Notes: generated from the sequence alone by a model not told the origin. 45,240 nucleotides of DNA from JAFGKM01 sp964403465 (GCA_964403465.1 CAYOFY010000003.1:1-45240); one strand, 5' to 3'; numbered from the stretch's first letter, positions 9,387 through 17,865 are shown. Numbers and translations are program-made.

Positions 9387-9398
9387 ATCTCCGTTGAG

Positions 9399-9426
9399 TT
9401 GACAAAATTGCGGCTCCATATATAAT
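9399..9426 (+). promoter_or_regulatory. Consensus promoter for the small membrane gene
   Basis: Perfect TTGACA (9399-9404) and perfect TATAAT (9421-9426) with a 16-base spacer, the most consensus-like promoter in the window. It is predicted to give a leader of about 55 bases that contains the ATACAGGGGG motif. Confidence 0.7.
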
Positions 9427-9454
9427 AAAATCTATAAACCTCTCACCATAAAAG

Positions 9455-9464
9455 ATACAGGGGG
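9455..9464 (+). repeat. ATACAGGGGG motif, copy 2
   Basis: Second copy of the decamer, in the predicted 5' leader of the small membrane gene, 25 bases before its ATG. A separate AAAGGAGG provides the ribosome site here, so this copy is not explained as a Shine-Dalgarno sequence. Confidence 0.5.
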
Positions 9465-9488
9465 CGAGGTTCAGGATAAAGGAGGCAC

Positions 9489-9701
9489 ATGGAAAATCTG
9501 CAGATATTCTTTTTTCTGGGGCTGGCGATATGGGTTATCTCTATTTTAGCAGTTTTTACGGCGAACCTTTGTACAATCATGAAAAGTCCTGCAAGGAACT
9601 CCAAGATAATTCTCATTTCTCTCATCTATATGTTTCTGTTTTCTCTGCTTGCAGGTTCACTGATAACCCGTGTGTTATTGATAGTATTCTTGAAAGAATA
9701 A
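9489..9701 (+). CDS. Small two-helix membrane protein
   Basis: A 70-residue protein with two predicted membrane helices (about 7-29 and 40-66) joined by a short basic loop (MKSPARNSK). I do not recognise a family. The case that it is real rests on a perfect AAAGGAGG ribosome site 5 bases before ATG, a consensus promoter, and a hydrophobicity pattern that noncoding DNA would rarely give. It is alone in its transcription unit and the 94 bases after it hold no gene or recognisable terminator. Its strong expression signals contrast with its lack of context; a membrane regulator or toxin-like peptide is possible but unsupported. Confidence 0.65.
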   Translation: MENLQIFFFLGLAIWVISILAVFTANLCTIMKSPARNSKIILISLIYMFLFSLLAGSLITRVLLIVFLKE

Positions 9702-9795
9702 GAATATAAGCGTCTGGAATAATGTTATACAACCTTTCACTCATCATTTCATTGCACATAATATACAATTTGACCATGATTTTTAAAGCCTGCGG

Positions 9796-10422
9796 TCAGG
9801 ATAAACAGGCGTTGACCCCGAAATATAATCCGAATAGGATAATCACGACAGCAGATGTTCCCATTATTATTCTGTAGAGACGCAGCGATAGGAATTTCCT
9901 GCCCTTGCTGAAGTTGAAAGAGATAAAACTGTACCATCCAAGGTCGGCAAGGATATGACCTGAGAAGAAAAATAAAAAACCCGGGATACCGCTCTTCCAC
10001 GAAGATAGAAGTAACCCGAGACCGATGGTCAGCCACCAAACCGTCCAGTAAGGGTTGGAAATACTCATTGCTATCCCCTGAAAAAACAGGTTTGATGATT
10101 TGCCTCCACTCCGGGAATCAAGGTTTATGGAGACCGAAGGCAAGGAATGCAAAATTTCTATTCCGAAATACAGAAGTATGGCCGCTCCGGCTATGGATAT
10201 TACCCTGATAACAGACGGTGTGTTTATGAATCTTCCAAGTCCCATAACCAGAACTGCAACCATGCATATTTCCAGTATTGCATGTCCGAGAATGACAAGA
10301 GGACCTGTCTTGAACCCGCTTTTGAGACTGTTTGAGATGACCGTTACAAGCAGTGGACCGGGAGCAATCGCCCCTGACAATGCAATTGCAAAAGAGCCGA
10401 CAAAAATGTAAAAGTAGTTCAT
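9796..10422 (-). CDS. LysE/RhtB-family exporter
   Basis: A 208-residue membrane protein of the LysE superfamily of amino-acid and small-metabolite exporters. It has about six hydrophobic segments, the family PGP motif in SGAIAPGPLL (16-25), and a mid-protein SNPYWTVWWLTIGLGLL stretch typical of the family. The start at 10422 is preferred because it has GAGGAG just upstream; the open frame extends further but would run about 75 bases into the upstream hydrolase gene. It lies 25 bases downstream of that gene on the same strand and is probably co-transcribed. The exported substrate cannot be inferred. Confidence 0.85.
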   Translation of the reverse strand: MNYFYIFVGSFAIALSGAIAPGPLLVTVISNSLKSGFKTGPLVILGHAILEICMVAVLVMGLGRFINTPSVIRVISIAGAAILLYFGIEILHSLPSVSINLDSRSGGKSSNLFFQGIAMSISNPYWTVWWLTIGLGLLLSSWKSGIPGFLFFFSGHILADLGWYSFISFNFSKGRKFLSLRLYRIIMGTSAVVIILFGLYFGVNACLS

Positions 10423-10447
10423 CCGTTTGTCTTCTCCTCGCAATCTA

Positions 10448-11218
10448 TCAATCATCCAATGCGTTCGCAAGCACCCAGCTGCAAAATGATTCGGGGTCAT
10501 CGGGTCCGTGTGGATGATGTCCACATCCGCGTTTCACAAAAAGATTCATCCTGCCTCCGGCAGCAGCAACCCGTTCGGCCATCAACCCGGTATTTTCTTC
10601 CCATGGCACCACCTCGTCAGCGTCACCGTAGATATGGACAAGCGGTATTCCTGCCCTCACAAATATACCTGCACGGTCAACGGGATTTCCATCCCAGGCA
10701 AGAGCTTCGGCTTCTGATTTGAACCCATAACATTTCTGTAGCAATATCCACTCTTCAGGGCTGCCCGGCCCCTTGCCTTTCCCTCCCGGCCAACTTTTGA
10801 AATCGCAGACAGGATTATCCCCGTAAATCAGACCCACGCTCCCGGTATTGCAGGCCGCCCAGTTATACACGTAGAGCCCTCCGCGGCTCAGTCCTTCAAG
10901 AACCGGCTTTCTGTGAAAGCAGTACTTCCGTGTCATCTCCCTGTAAAAAGAATCAAAACGCCGCATTGCCCCGGGAGATCCGAAAGTATTCCCCACATTT
11001 ATGAATACCAGGTACCATCCTCTCGCTAACATCTCCAGGTCGAATGCCGGGAATGCATTGAAGAATTCAGCTCTCCAGACCCATCGTCTGCCTGCCTCAG
11101 GCCTGCGTGGTTCAACCACGACAACATCATTTTCACCAAGCTGGAAATCATGCCTCTGGTACCCGAAATATCTATTTCCCGGGAAGGGTGGTACATCAAA
11201 CAACTTTTTCTCTGTCAT
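10448..11218 (-). CDS. Alpha/beta hydrolase (prolyl-oligopeptidase/esterase type)
   Basis: A 256-residue cytoplasmic serine hydrolase. The nucleophile elbow GLSRGG, the acid in HIYGDADEVVPWEEN and the His in GCGHHPHG form an ordinary catalytic triad in the expected order. The family hydrolyses esters or peptides; a role in removing acyl groups from sugars is suggested only by the surrounding glycosidases and esterase. The ribosome site is weak. It is the first gene of a two-gene unit with the LysE exporter. The gap to the divergent SGNH gene (11219-11410) carries a plausible promoter for the latter. Confidence 0.8.
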   Translation of the reverse strand: MTEKKLFDVPPFPGNRYFGYQRHDFQLGENDVVVVEPRRPEAGRRWVWRAEFFNAFPAFDLEMLARGWYLVFINVGNTFGSPGAMRRFDSFYREMTRKYCFHRKPVLEGLSRGGLYVYNWAACNTGSVGLIYGDNPVCDFKSWPGGKGKGPGSPEEWILLQKCYGFKSEAEALAWDGNPVDRAGIFVRAGIPLVHIYGDADEVVPWEENTGLMAERVAAAGGRMNLFVKRGCGHHPHGPDDPESFCSWVLANALDD

Positions 11219-11321
11219 ATCTTCTTCATGCCGGGTAATGTACCCGCAATTACCTTTTTATACTTTGCGCTTTCCTTTGCAATTTTATGAATAATTCATG
11301 GATAATACAGGAACGGGGAAG

Positions 11322-11349
11322 TGGACAGACATCGCAGATTCATTATAAC
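11322..11349 (+). promoter_or_regulatory. Promoter for the SGNH esterase gene
   Basis: TGGACA (11322-11327), 16-base spacer, TATAAC (11344-11349), 61 bases before the ATG. Both boxes are one base from consensus. Confidence 0.45.
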
Positions 11350-11410
11350 ATATGTGTGAAATTCCAGGCATCTGCCATGGAAAAACTGTAAGTTACCTGC
11401 GGAGGAAATA

Positions 11411-12466
11411 ATGCAATCAATGAACCCGGATGATAGGAAAATAGCTTGGAAGAATGTGGCAGAGAAGCATAGATTAGAAGACGGGCTTCGCATCCAGCGA
11501 GCTCCGCAGAAATGGGTGAACATATTTGCTGAAGGGGCTGCATGGCGCTCCCTCCAAAGCGCCAATGTAAGGATGCTTTTGAAAACCGGGTCAAAGCGGA
11601 TTGGGATCAGGTGGAAAAATAACGTTGAATGGAGCCAGTTTGAAGTTCTCGGAGAGGTGTCGTGTAACGGGAAGAGATGCGCAACATTCTCGTGCAGACC
11701 TTGCATGGAAAATCGCGAGGATATCTTTGAAACACCCGTCAGCGGAGAAAACCTGTGGGAAATACATTTCCCGTGGTGTGCCGAAATAATTATTGAAAGT
11801 ATCCTCATAGACAGCGGGGAAAAACTCTCTGTCGTGCCTGCCGACAGGCGCGATGTCATGTTCACTTACGGCAGTTCCATAACACACGGGTTCAGCGCCA
11901 CAAGAGCGAGCGGAACATGGCCGTGCATTACAGCAGCGGCTCTCGGTATAGATTTTTATAATTTCGGATTCGGCGGAGCAGCCTTCTATGAAAAGGAGAT
12001 TGCCGAATATATAGCCTCACGGAGAGATTGGAAATATCTTACGGTGGAAGCAGGGACAAATACCTGCGGCGGTTATGAAACACCTGCGTCTTACCGAAAC
12101 ACTTTTGATAAGTTCCTCCATATTATCAGAGAAAAACATCCCTGCGCACCTGTTCTCTGTTTTACATCAACCTATTACACAGACCACGATGAAAAAAAGA
12201 TTAAAAACAGCAAGGGATACCTGATAGAAGATTACCGGGTAGTGACCCGGGAAGTAGTCGGGACAAGAATGAAAAATGACAGCAATCTATTCCTTGCCGA
12301 AGGTCTTGACTGGATAGGAAATGGGAAACACCTTTCCGACACCATCCATCCAAATGATGAAGGGATGCAACTCATGGGTTCGGGTATAGCTACGGCATGG
12401 AAGAAAACACCTTTTTTCAAAGACCTTTCTTTACCGCTGAACTCATTGCCTTTTGCACATTTTTAG
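11411..12466 (+). CDS. Two-domain SGNH/GDSL esterase
   Basis: A 351-residue protein with an N-terminal beta-sandwich (about 30-145) and a C-terminal SGNH hydrolase domain. Block I is TYGSSITHG with nucleophile Ser156. The oxyanion residues are Gly188 (GFGGAAF) and Asn217 (AGTNTC). Block V is DTIHPNDEG with Asp310 and His313. This two-domain layout is found in carbohydrate esterases that deacetylate or deacylate sugars. It has no signal peptide, so it probably acts on imported oligosaccharides. GGAGG lies 5 bases before the ATG. It converges with the GH127 gene, with only 14 bases between the stops. Confidence 0.85.
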   Translation: MQSMNPDDRKIAWKNVAEKHRLEDGLRIQRAPQKWVNIFAEGAAWRSLQSANVRMLLKTGSKRIGIRWKNNVEWSQFEVLGEVSCNGKRCATFSCRPCMENREDIFETPVSGENLWEIHFPWCAEIIIESILIDSGEKLSVVPADRRDVMFTYGSSITHGFSATRASGTWPCITAAALGIDFYNFGFGGAAFYEKEIAEYIASRRDWKYLTVEAGTNTCGGYETPASYRNTFDKFLHIIREKHPCAPVLCFTSTYYTDHDEKKIKNSKGYLIEDYRVVTREVVGTRMKNDSNLFLAEGLDWIGNGKHLSDTIHPNDEGMQLMGSGIATAWKKTPFFKDLSLPLNSLPFAHF

Positions 12467-12480
12467 ACTGAGCAGTCACA

Positions 12481-14391
12481 TTATCTGTAATGACAGCTCC
12501 TCAGGGGATTCTCACGCGAAAATTCTATGGGCTCAGGTGCATTGCTTACCGGCAGCCATGACAGGTATGGAGTCCCGCCCTCCCCTGCACTGCCGTAGTC
12601 GCACAATCTGATACGGGAACCGTCCGTTGCCCGAAATTCAAGAAGCAAAAGTGGAGGGAGCCATTCATTCCAGGAGATCTTTCTTCCTTTCATTCTTTTT
12701 GCGTCAAGTACCGGGATTATCAGGTTATCAGTGGAAAACGGTTTCCAGGGGTCTCCGTCGCGAACGCAACGTTTTTCGCAAAAGGGCAGATGCATATTAT
12801 ACCGCCTGTCAAGCGTCAGCAGAAGCGGTCCGCGGTAGATAGACGTCCTGCCTTCGCACTCTTTTTTCCCGGGCCAGTAATGAAACGACATGTCAAAACG
12901 TATTTGAATCCGATTGACTCTGCCCCACCGGCGTTCTATCTCCAGGTATCGCCCACATCGTACATTCTTCAGGGCTTTTCCGTTAAGCATTACCGTTGTT
13001 CTTTTCGACCAGCAGGGAATACGCAATCTGAGTTGAAATTGCAGAGGTCTCAACAATAGTAAATCAATATCAACGGTACCTGAAAGCGGGTAGTCTGTCT
13101 TCTGTATTATCTCAACAGTAACGCCGCGCTCCACGGGAACCGTCATATGAGACTGTCCATAGTAATTTAACAGAATACCATTTCTGTCGCGCATTACAGC
13201 CCATTCGCTCAGCATTCCAAAACCTCTCGGGCTATTGACGCTGCAGCAGTTCAATTCCGGGCTGCCGGCTCGGGACTGGAAAACGATATGATGTGCACTT
13301 GCCCTCCGCAGACCGTCCGAAGGGGTATCGTAAGTCGCCCACCGCCCGCTGCTGGAATGCATTCCCACAACAGAATTAAGCGTTGAAAGCTCAATCTCGT
13401 CGGCCACGATGGAGTTACCCGTAAGTTTTAGCATTTCAACACTCATGGCAATCCAGGCGATTGTACAGCAGGTTTCTATGGCACCCGGTTCAAATGGATT
13501 GCCTGTCGCTTTCTCACCCGAGGTGAACCCTCCTGTATTGTGGCGGTCAAACTTCACAATGCTCCACCAGAGATGTTCAAAAGCGTGTCGGTAACGTTCA
13601 TCGCCTGTAATCCAGTAAAGTTCCACAAACCCCATGACGGGATGCAAACTTTCCCATCTGGGTTTGGGCATCTCAAAGAATTCCTTTCCTGCAAGCGCCT
13701 GATTAAGATAATCCCCTGCCAGGGCTCCCTCAGAACCCGTGGCGGAAAATTCCCCAACAATCTGAAGAGCCATATCAAGATAATGTTTCTTGTGCGTCTT
13801 CCTGTAAAGGATGCACAAAGAATGTACGGGAGCCAGGTTCATTTCCGTGCAACCCGTATCCACAAGCCGAGGATTTGCCTTTCCCAGATATCTCTTGCAG
13901 ATTAAGTCTCCGATACGCTCAGCTGCCTTGAGGGCATTGCGGTCCCGTGTCTGTTCGCTCCACAGGAGCAAACCCATCATTATGTGGTAGTGCCCCCATG
14001 TATCCCAGGTATTCATACCCTTTTCTCCGAGATGGGACACAAAATTTGTCAGCCGCCCTTCCTTCGGCCATGGGCCCATGTATCCGTCGGCAGCCTGATG
14101 GGAAAGAAGAAGCGGAACAAATTCCTTTAACCATGCCTTAAGGCGTCTATCTCCACTGACTTTAAGTACCTGCGCGGCAGCCGTCAGGTATTTGCCGGCG
14201 AACTCTCCTGCCCACGGGACCATGTCGCGCAGAGGCAGAGCATCCCTGTCCCTGAACATCTCAAGCATGGCAGAATTTGCTCTGGGGGCGATAAGAAGCC
14301 ACTGGTCCGTAACTCGGTCAATGTAATTCTTTATGAATCCTTCCAATTGGTATCGCGTGCGCAGGTCGCCGCTGCAAACAGGCTGTGGCAT
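12481..14391 (-). CDS. GH127 beta-L-arabinofuranosidase-like enzyme
   Basis: A 636-residue (alpha/alpha)6-barrel glycosidase of the former DUF1680 family. GH127 uses a zinc-bound Cys nucleophile with a Glu and three Cys ligands. All are recognisable: Glu293 (TSGEKATGN), Glu306 and Cys308 (AIETCC), and the adjacent pair Cys382-Cys383 (LNCCSVN). Their spacing matches the characterised enzyme HypBA1 to within about three residues. Beta-sandwich domains follow (about 430-636). There is no signal peptide, so it is cytoplasmic. The product would be L-arabinose released from beta-L-arabinofuranosides, although some family members act on other sugars. It lies 28 bases downstream of a GNAT gene on the same strand and starts after a GGGGG ribosome site. 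Confidence 0.88.
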   Translation of the reverse strand: MPQPVCSGDLRTRYQLEGFIKNYIDRVTDQWLLIAPRANSAMLEMFRDRDALPLRDMVPWAGEFAGKYLTAAAQVLKVSGDRRLKAWLKEFVPLLLSHQAADGYMGPWPKEGRLTNFVSHLGEKGMNTWDTWGHYHIMMGLLLWSEQTRDRNALKAAERIGDLICKRYLGKANPRLVDTGCTEMNLAPVHSLCILYRKTHKKHYLDMALQIVGEFSATGSEGALAGDYLNQALAGKEFFEMPKPRWESLHPVMGFVELYWITGDERYRHAFEHLWWSIVKFDRHNTGGFTSGEKATGNPFEPGAIETCCTIAWIAMSVEMLKLTGNSIVADEIELSTLNSVVGMHSSSGRWATYDTPSDGLRRASAHHIVFQSRAGSPELNCCSVNSPRGFGMLSEWAVMRDRNGILLNYYGQSHMTVPVERGVTVEIIQKTDYPLSGTVDIDLLLLRPLQFQLRLRIPCWSKRTTVMLNGKALKNVRCGRYLEIERRWGRVNRIQIRFDMSFHYWPGKKECEGRTSIYRGPLLLTLDRRYNMHLPFCEKRCVRDGDPWKPFSTDNLIIPVLDAKRMKGRKISWNEWLPPLLLLEFRATDGSRIRLCDYGSAGEGGTPYLSWLPVSNAPEPIEFSRENPLRSCHYR

Positions 14392-14396
14392 TTAAT

Positions 14397-14406
14397 CCCC
14401 CTGTAT
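14397..14406 (-). repeat. ATACAGGGGG motif, copy 3
   Basis: Third copy of the decamer, on the minus strand directly before the GH127 ATG, where its G-run doubles as the ribosome binding site. Confidence 0.5.
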
Positions 14407-14419
14407 CAGGTAGAAAATC

Positions 14420-14905
14420 TCATTTAAGGAATTTGTCCAGAAGTATCTCATCAACCCCGGGTCTGAAGTGGTCTTTCCTGTAACCGCATGGGATGAATCC
14501 GTTCCTTATGTAGTATATCAGCGCTCTTTTGTTATGGGCGGATACGCAGGTGCAGATCTTTCTTTGATTTTTCATCCTGCAGAAACCTTCAAGTTTTTCC
14601 ATCAGGAGTGTTCCAACCCCTTTATGGAACACATCAGGCGATACACCTACCACCTCGAGCGACGCAAGACCGTTGATTGTTACAATCCCTCTTATATAGC
14701 CGATTATTCTTCCATTTTCCTCAGCCACATAGGAAATTGTTTCAGAAGTTTTTCCAGACATGTTGCTTATTTTCCTGAAATTCTCGGGAGAAAGGTGCTT
14801 CCTATCGGCAGCATTGAATCTCTCTTTCAAAAATGAACTGAACGCTTCTATCATTACTCCTGATACGTCCGTGGCATCCTCATTCCTGAATTTTCTTATT
14901 TTCAT
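14420..14905 (-). CDS. GNAT-family N-acetyltransferase
   Basis: A 161-residue acetyl-CoA-dependent acetyltransferase. The family core motif A is visible as VGVSPDVFHKGVGTLLMEKL (HKGVGT binds the CoA pyrophosphate), followed by the motif B region NKRALIYYIRNGF. I chose the ATG at 14905 because GGAGG precedes it; an upstream in-frame start at 14950 would lie within the promoter-like region. An extended -10 (TGATATACT, minus strand around 14955-14963) lies about 50 bases upstream. The substrate is unknown. It is probably the first gene of a unit with the GH127 gene. Confidence 0.85.
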   Translation of the reverse strand: MKIRKFRNEDATDVSGVMIEAFSSFLKERFNAADRKHLSPENFRKISNMSGKTSETISYVAEENGRIIGYIRGIVTINGLASLEVVGVSPDVFHKGVGTLLMEKLEGFCRMKNQRKICTCVSAHNKRALIYYIRNGFIPCGYRKDHFRPGVDEILLDKFLK

Positions 14906-15042
14906 GTTATTGTATACCTCCACAAAAAAGATGACTGGCATCAAATTCAATAGTAGTATATCATAATTTTACCATCAGCCTTAGTGTGCAACAGAGTAGT
15001 TGTAAATTCTGCATCACCGGGTAAAATATAAAATCAAACACA

Positions 15043-15078
15043 AAAATTCCAACATATTGAAACTAAAATTCCGACATA
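15043..15078 (+). repeat. Direct repeat AAAATTCCRACATA, two copies
   Basis: AAAATTCCAACATA at 15043-15056 and AAAATTCCGACATA at 15065-15078 differ at one base and are 22 bases apart. An inverted, slightly diverged copy lies at 15275-15287, beyond the GC-rich island. The arrangement looks like the ends of a small mobile or structured element. Confidence 0.55.
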
Positions 15079-15288
15079 AGATAAAGTTTTCTCCAGCAGT
15101 GCCCTGCCGGGCGGTTTCTGAAGCGGGCGTCTGAAGGAGGAGCGGGCACGGATTCACGATGTTTGGTATCGTGAAGAGCGACGAGAGAAGCCGAAAGCAG
15201 ACCGCCTCGCCGGGGCGGGCAAGTGTCCCGTCAGAGGAAAGCCGCCCGGTTGGGCATAGTTAACATACTTTCTTTATGTCCGAATTTC
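15065..15288. other. GC-rich self-complementary island (MITE or structured RNA candidate)
   Basis: This explains most of the gene-free stretch 14906-15323; 14964-15042 shows nothing else. AT-rich outer arms (15066-15086 and 15267-15287) are inverted repeats matching at most positions. Inside, 15099-15117 pairs with 15239-15257, including a perfect 8-base CCGGGCGG/CCGCCCGG helix. CGGGCAC (15143-15149) pairs with GTGTCCCG (15223-15230) across one bulge. TTCACGAT/ATCGTGAA (15153-15160 and 15168-15175) is a perfect hairpin with a 7-base loop. The only ORF inside (ATG 15159, 34 codons) lacks a ribosome site. No transposase is nearby. Possible identities are a non-autonomous element, an intergenic repeat or a structured RNA. 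Confidence 0.6.
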
Positions 15289-15323
15289 TAATTGAAAATG
15301 GGCTGGATGGCAAGGAGGGAAAA

Positions 15324-17000
15324 ATGAGAGGATTTGCGACCGCAATAGTGTTAACATTCCTGGCAGCAAGGATTGGAATTTGCGTTGAAGAGAAAAACAG
15401 GCCTGCCATGGTGGTGGTAACCGACTATCCTGACATATACACGGCAGTTGAGGCTGCCCGCACACTTGGAATCGGCCGTATCTACATTCCGGCCGGAGTC
15501 TACAACCTCGACAGGACGCTCGATCTGACGGGTTTGAGCTGGTCCCCGATAAGACCAGAAACATCGGGAGAAGAAGTGATCCCCAGATTCAATCCCATCA
15601 TTGTGGAAGGAGCCGGTTCAAGGACAATGCTTATCGCCCGTACTGGCGACACACCCGCGATAGACCTTACAGGAAGCCAGCCCGGTATGGTCCTGCGCGA
15701 TTTCGTTCTGCAGACGCCCTGGGACGAGAAAAATGGCTGGCAGCCGGGCAGCAAAGTTGGGATATTTATGTCAAGGATGAGTCAGGAAGGAGGAAAACCG
15801 GGTGACCCGCCTACCGGCAACGCGGCAAGTTCGGGAAGCCATATATTCCATAACGTAACTGTCCGCGGCAACTACCCGACAGCAGCGGTATTTTCATGGA
15901 ACTCGGAATCAAATTCCTTTTATCACTGTCATTTCAGCAACAGCGGCGGAGACGGTTTTGTTTTCACCGGGCATAACCCCATGAACAGGGAGGGAGTGCG
16001 AAGTCCCTACCGGCGCCCGGGGATAAGCAGTAATGTCCATGCCGTTTTCTACTACTGCGGTTTCAGTTCAGGCGGAAAGGACAGCGCAGGGTTGCGAGTC
16101 TCTCAAGCCGGAGATGTCTATATCATAGGAGGTTATTTCAGCAGCGGCGGGGAAGCCTTTGCATCAATCTATCTGGACGGAACTTCCAGAGTGCAGAATT
16201 TCATTATCCGGGATGTCAGGATGGAAACAAGCGCCGGATATAATCTCTATGCTGTGGGCGCTGTGAGCGACGTCCTGATAGAAGGCGGGGAATGGGTATG
16301 CATGAACGCCGAAAATATACGCCAGGAACATAAAATACCGGCAGCGGAAGGCCCCCATAAATATGTCAGCAACCCTGAAGGAGCCGGTTATGCATATAAC
16401 TGGATAGTACGGGAACTGCGTCTCAGCAGGAGTTTTGAGGATGACCCTAACCTGGGGCTCGACAAGAGCAAAACTCCGGCCAGAGGCAATGTGACGATGA
16501 AATTTGACGGGCTGCAGGACAGCCATATAGACAATATCGCCTATTATGTGCGGAGGCAGGTACCGGGCGAACAGGCGTGGACAGGCAGCGTGGTTACGGA
16601 TACACCCCTGATAGTTGTGGAAAAATACAGTCGCAGAAACACGTTCGAAGTACCTTCCCGCGCTGCCGTGGAACTGCATGGAGATGCCAGGAGCAACAGC
16701 ATAATTGCGCTGGCTGATGGCCTTGATGAAGCTGTGCCAGCGCTCTGGATGAGCGGACGGTCGGAAAAAGTCTCCCTTCAAAAATATTATGATGCAGGTA
16801 TCCGCCGGACTTATGTTAATCCTGACAGCTCAGGTTCATTACTGAACCTCGGACTTCAGAATGTCTTTGACATAAAAAATCCTGAAACGGGAGATATCGC
16901 TTTGCACGACGGAAGCGGGTTTAAAGACAACAGCCCGCGTTTAGCGGTCTACAACGGCAAAAAATGGATTTTCTTCACCCAGCAGGCCGAGATTCAATAG
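15324..17000 (+). CDS. Secreted right-handed beta-helix protein (pectate-lyase-like fold)
   Basis: A 558-residue protein with an N-terminal signal peptide (MRGFATAIVLTFLAARIG start). The mature part begins with the ADYPDIYTAVEAARTLG-type opening used by pectate-lyase-3-like helices, followed by GRIYIPAGVYNLDRTLDL. Repeated coils rich in Gly, Asn and Ser then follow (for example residues 170-360 with HNVTVRGN, FYHCHFSNSGGDGF, FIIRDVRM, DVLIEGGEW). The fold is well supported; lyase or hydrolase activity is not, since no catalytic residue set can be picked out with confidence. The start at 15324 is chosen because AAGGAGGG lies just before it; the upstream ATG at 15276 would precede the ribosome site. 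It probably acts on extracellular polysaccharide. Confidence 0.8.
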   Translation: MRGFATAIVLTFLAARIGICVEEKNRPAMVVVTDYPDIYTAVEAARTLGIGRIYIPAGVYNLDRTLDLTGLSWSPIRPETSGEEVIPRFNPIIVEGAGSRTMLIARTGDTPAIDLTGSQPGMVLRDFVLQTPWDEKNGWQPGSKVGIFMSRMSQEGGKPGDPPTGNAASSGSHIFHNVTVRGNYPTAAVFSWNSESNSFYHCHFSNSGGDGFVFTGHNPMNREGVRSPYRRPGISSNVHAVFYYCGFSSGGKDSAGLRVSQAGDVYIIGGYFSSGGEAFASIYLDGTSRVQNFIIRDVRMETSAGYNLYAVGAVSDVLIEGGEWVCMNAENIRQEHKIPAAEGPHKYVSNPEGAGYAYNWIVRELRLSRSFEDDPNLGLDKSKTPARGNVTMKFDGLQDSHIDNIAYYVRRQVPGEQAWTGSVVTDTPLIVVEKYSRRNTFEVPSRAAVELHGDARSNSIIALADGLDEAVPALWMSGRSEKVSLQKYYDAGIRRTYVNPDSSGSLLNLGLQNVFDIKNPETGDIALHDGSGFKDNSPRLAVYNGKKWIFFTQQAEIQ

Positions 17001-17151
17001 TCACGCACCGATTGTTCTTTCACTAACTTGCGGGTCTTATGGTATATTCACAGAATTTCTCGTTTATACCGTAGACTATGCTGAAAACCTTTCTATTTTG
17101 AGTAAATGATAACTGGACAGGAGAAACGTATTATTTTTATTTGACCCCATA

Positions 17152-17865
17152 TCACATTTCAAGAAGCCCTTCCTGGCTTCTGTAAGCAAATCTGTCCCCG
17201 AGCAAGGATGGCAGGGATGAAATAGTCCGGTGGTTACCCTGGAGGATATTATAACCTTCCGCATAGCGCACGGGCCCGTCGGGGTAGAATGTGGCACCCA
17301 GAATCATCGCCCTCCCTGTTTTTGTATAAACCAGCGTACTCTCTGGAATTCCCAGACGCAGGAAGTTTTTATGACAGCGTAACGATTCCATATGCTGTTT
17401 CCAGACAGAGGAGATGTCGATAAGAACCTCTATGGGATTCCGGTTTTCAACCGAATCATACTCGTACACCTCAATGTCGTAAAAACCCAATCTGTGGCTC
17501 CAGTGCAAAAATTCGAATAGCAGGCGCGAGAGGATAACATGCTCCTGGTGATAATCGGTTCTTGGCGGAATAATAACAATGTTCGGGTTAAGAGCAGCAA
17601 AAAGTCTGGAGACCGCATCAGACAGGCGTCCGGTCAATTCAGGACTATGCAACAGAGGAATTTCAAAAAAATGCCTTTCAACTCCCAGAATCCGAGCAGA
17701 TTCCAGCGCAAACTGCCTGGTTTCTTCTTCTGTTGGTCCGGCACAAACATAGTCAATCTTACAACCTTCATTTTTCATCAAAAGCGTCAATCCTCCTGTC
17801 CACCAGTCGGCATCATCAGGGTGAGGGTCAAAAACCACGACGCGTTTCTTCTTTCCGTCCTCCAT
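17152..17865 (-). CDS. PIG-L family (LmbE-like) deacetylase
   Basis: A 237-residue zinc-dependent N-deacetylase of the PIG-L/LmbE/BshB family, which removes acetyl from GlcNAc-containing substrates. The signature FDPHPDDADWWTGG (12-25) supplies zinc ligand His15 and the catalytic Asp region (Asp17, Asp18). The downstream RTDYHQEH segment provides the later His ligand. A GAGGTGG ribosome site precedes the ATG. The target could be an amino sugar in glycans handled by the neighbouring enzymes or a low-molecular-weight thiol precursor; the first fits the context better. The 151 bases between the beta-helix stop and this stop hold no recognisable element. Confidence 0.85.
   Translation of the reverse strand: MEDGKKKRVVVFDPHPDDADWWTGGLTLLMKNEGCKIDYVCAGPTEEETRQFALESARILGVERHFFEIPLLHSPELTGRLSDAVSRLFAALNPNIVIIPPRTDYHQEHVILSRLLFEFLHWSHRLGFYDIEVYEYDSVENRNPIEVLIDISSVWKQHMESLRCHKNFLRLGIPESTLVYTKTGRAMILGATFYPDGPVRYAEGYNILQGNHRTISSLPSLLGDRFAYRSQEGLLEM

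Noticed and set aside
12232..12420. Open frame antisense to the SGNH esterase gene.
   Set aside because: Shadow of the SGNH reading frame, which has all catalytic blocks.
15159..15263. 34-codon ORF inside the GC-rich island.
   Set aside because: No properly spaced ribosome site, and the sequence is constrained by the inverted repeats; more likely incidental.
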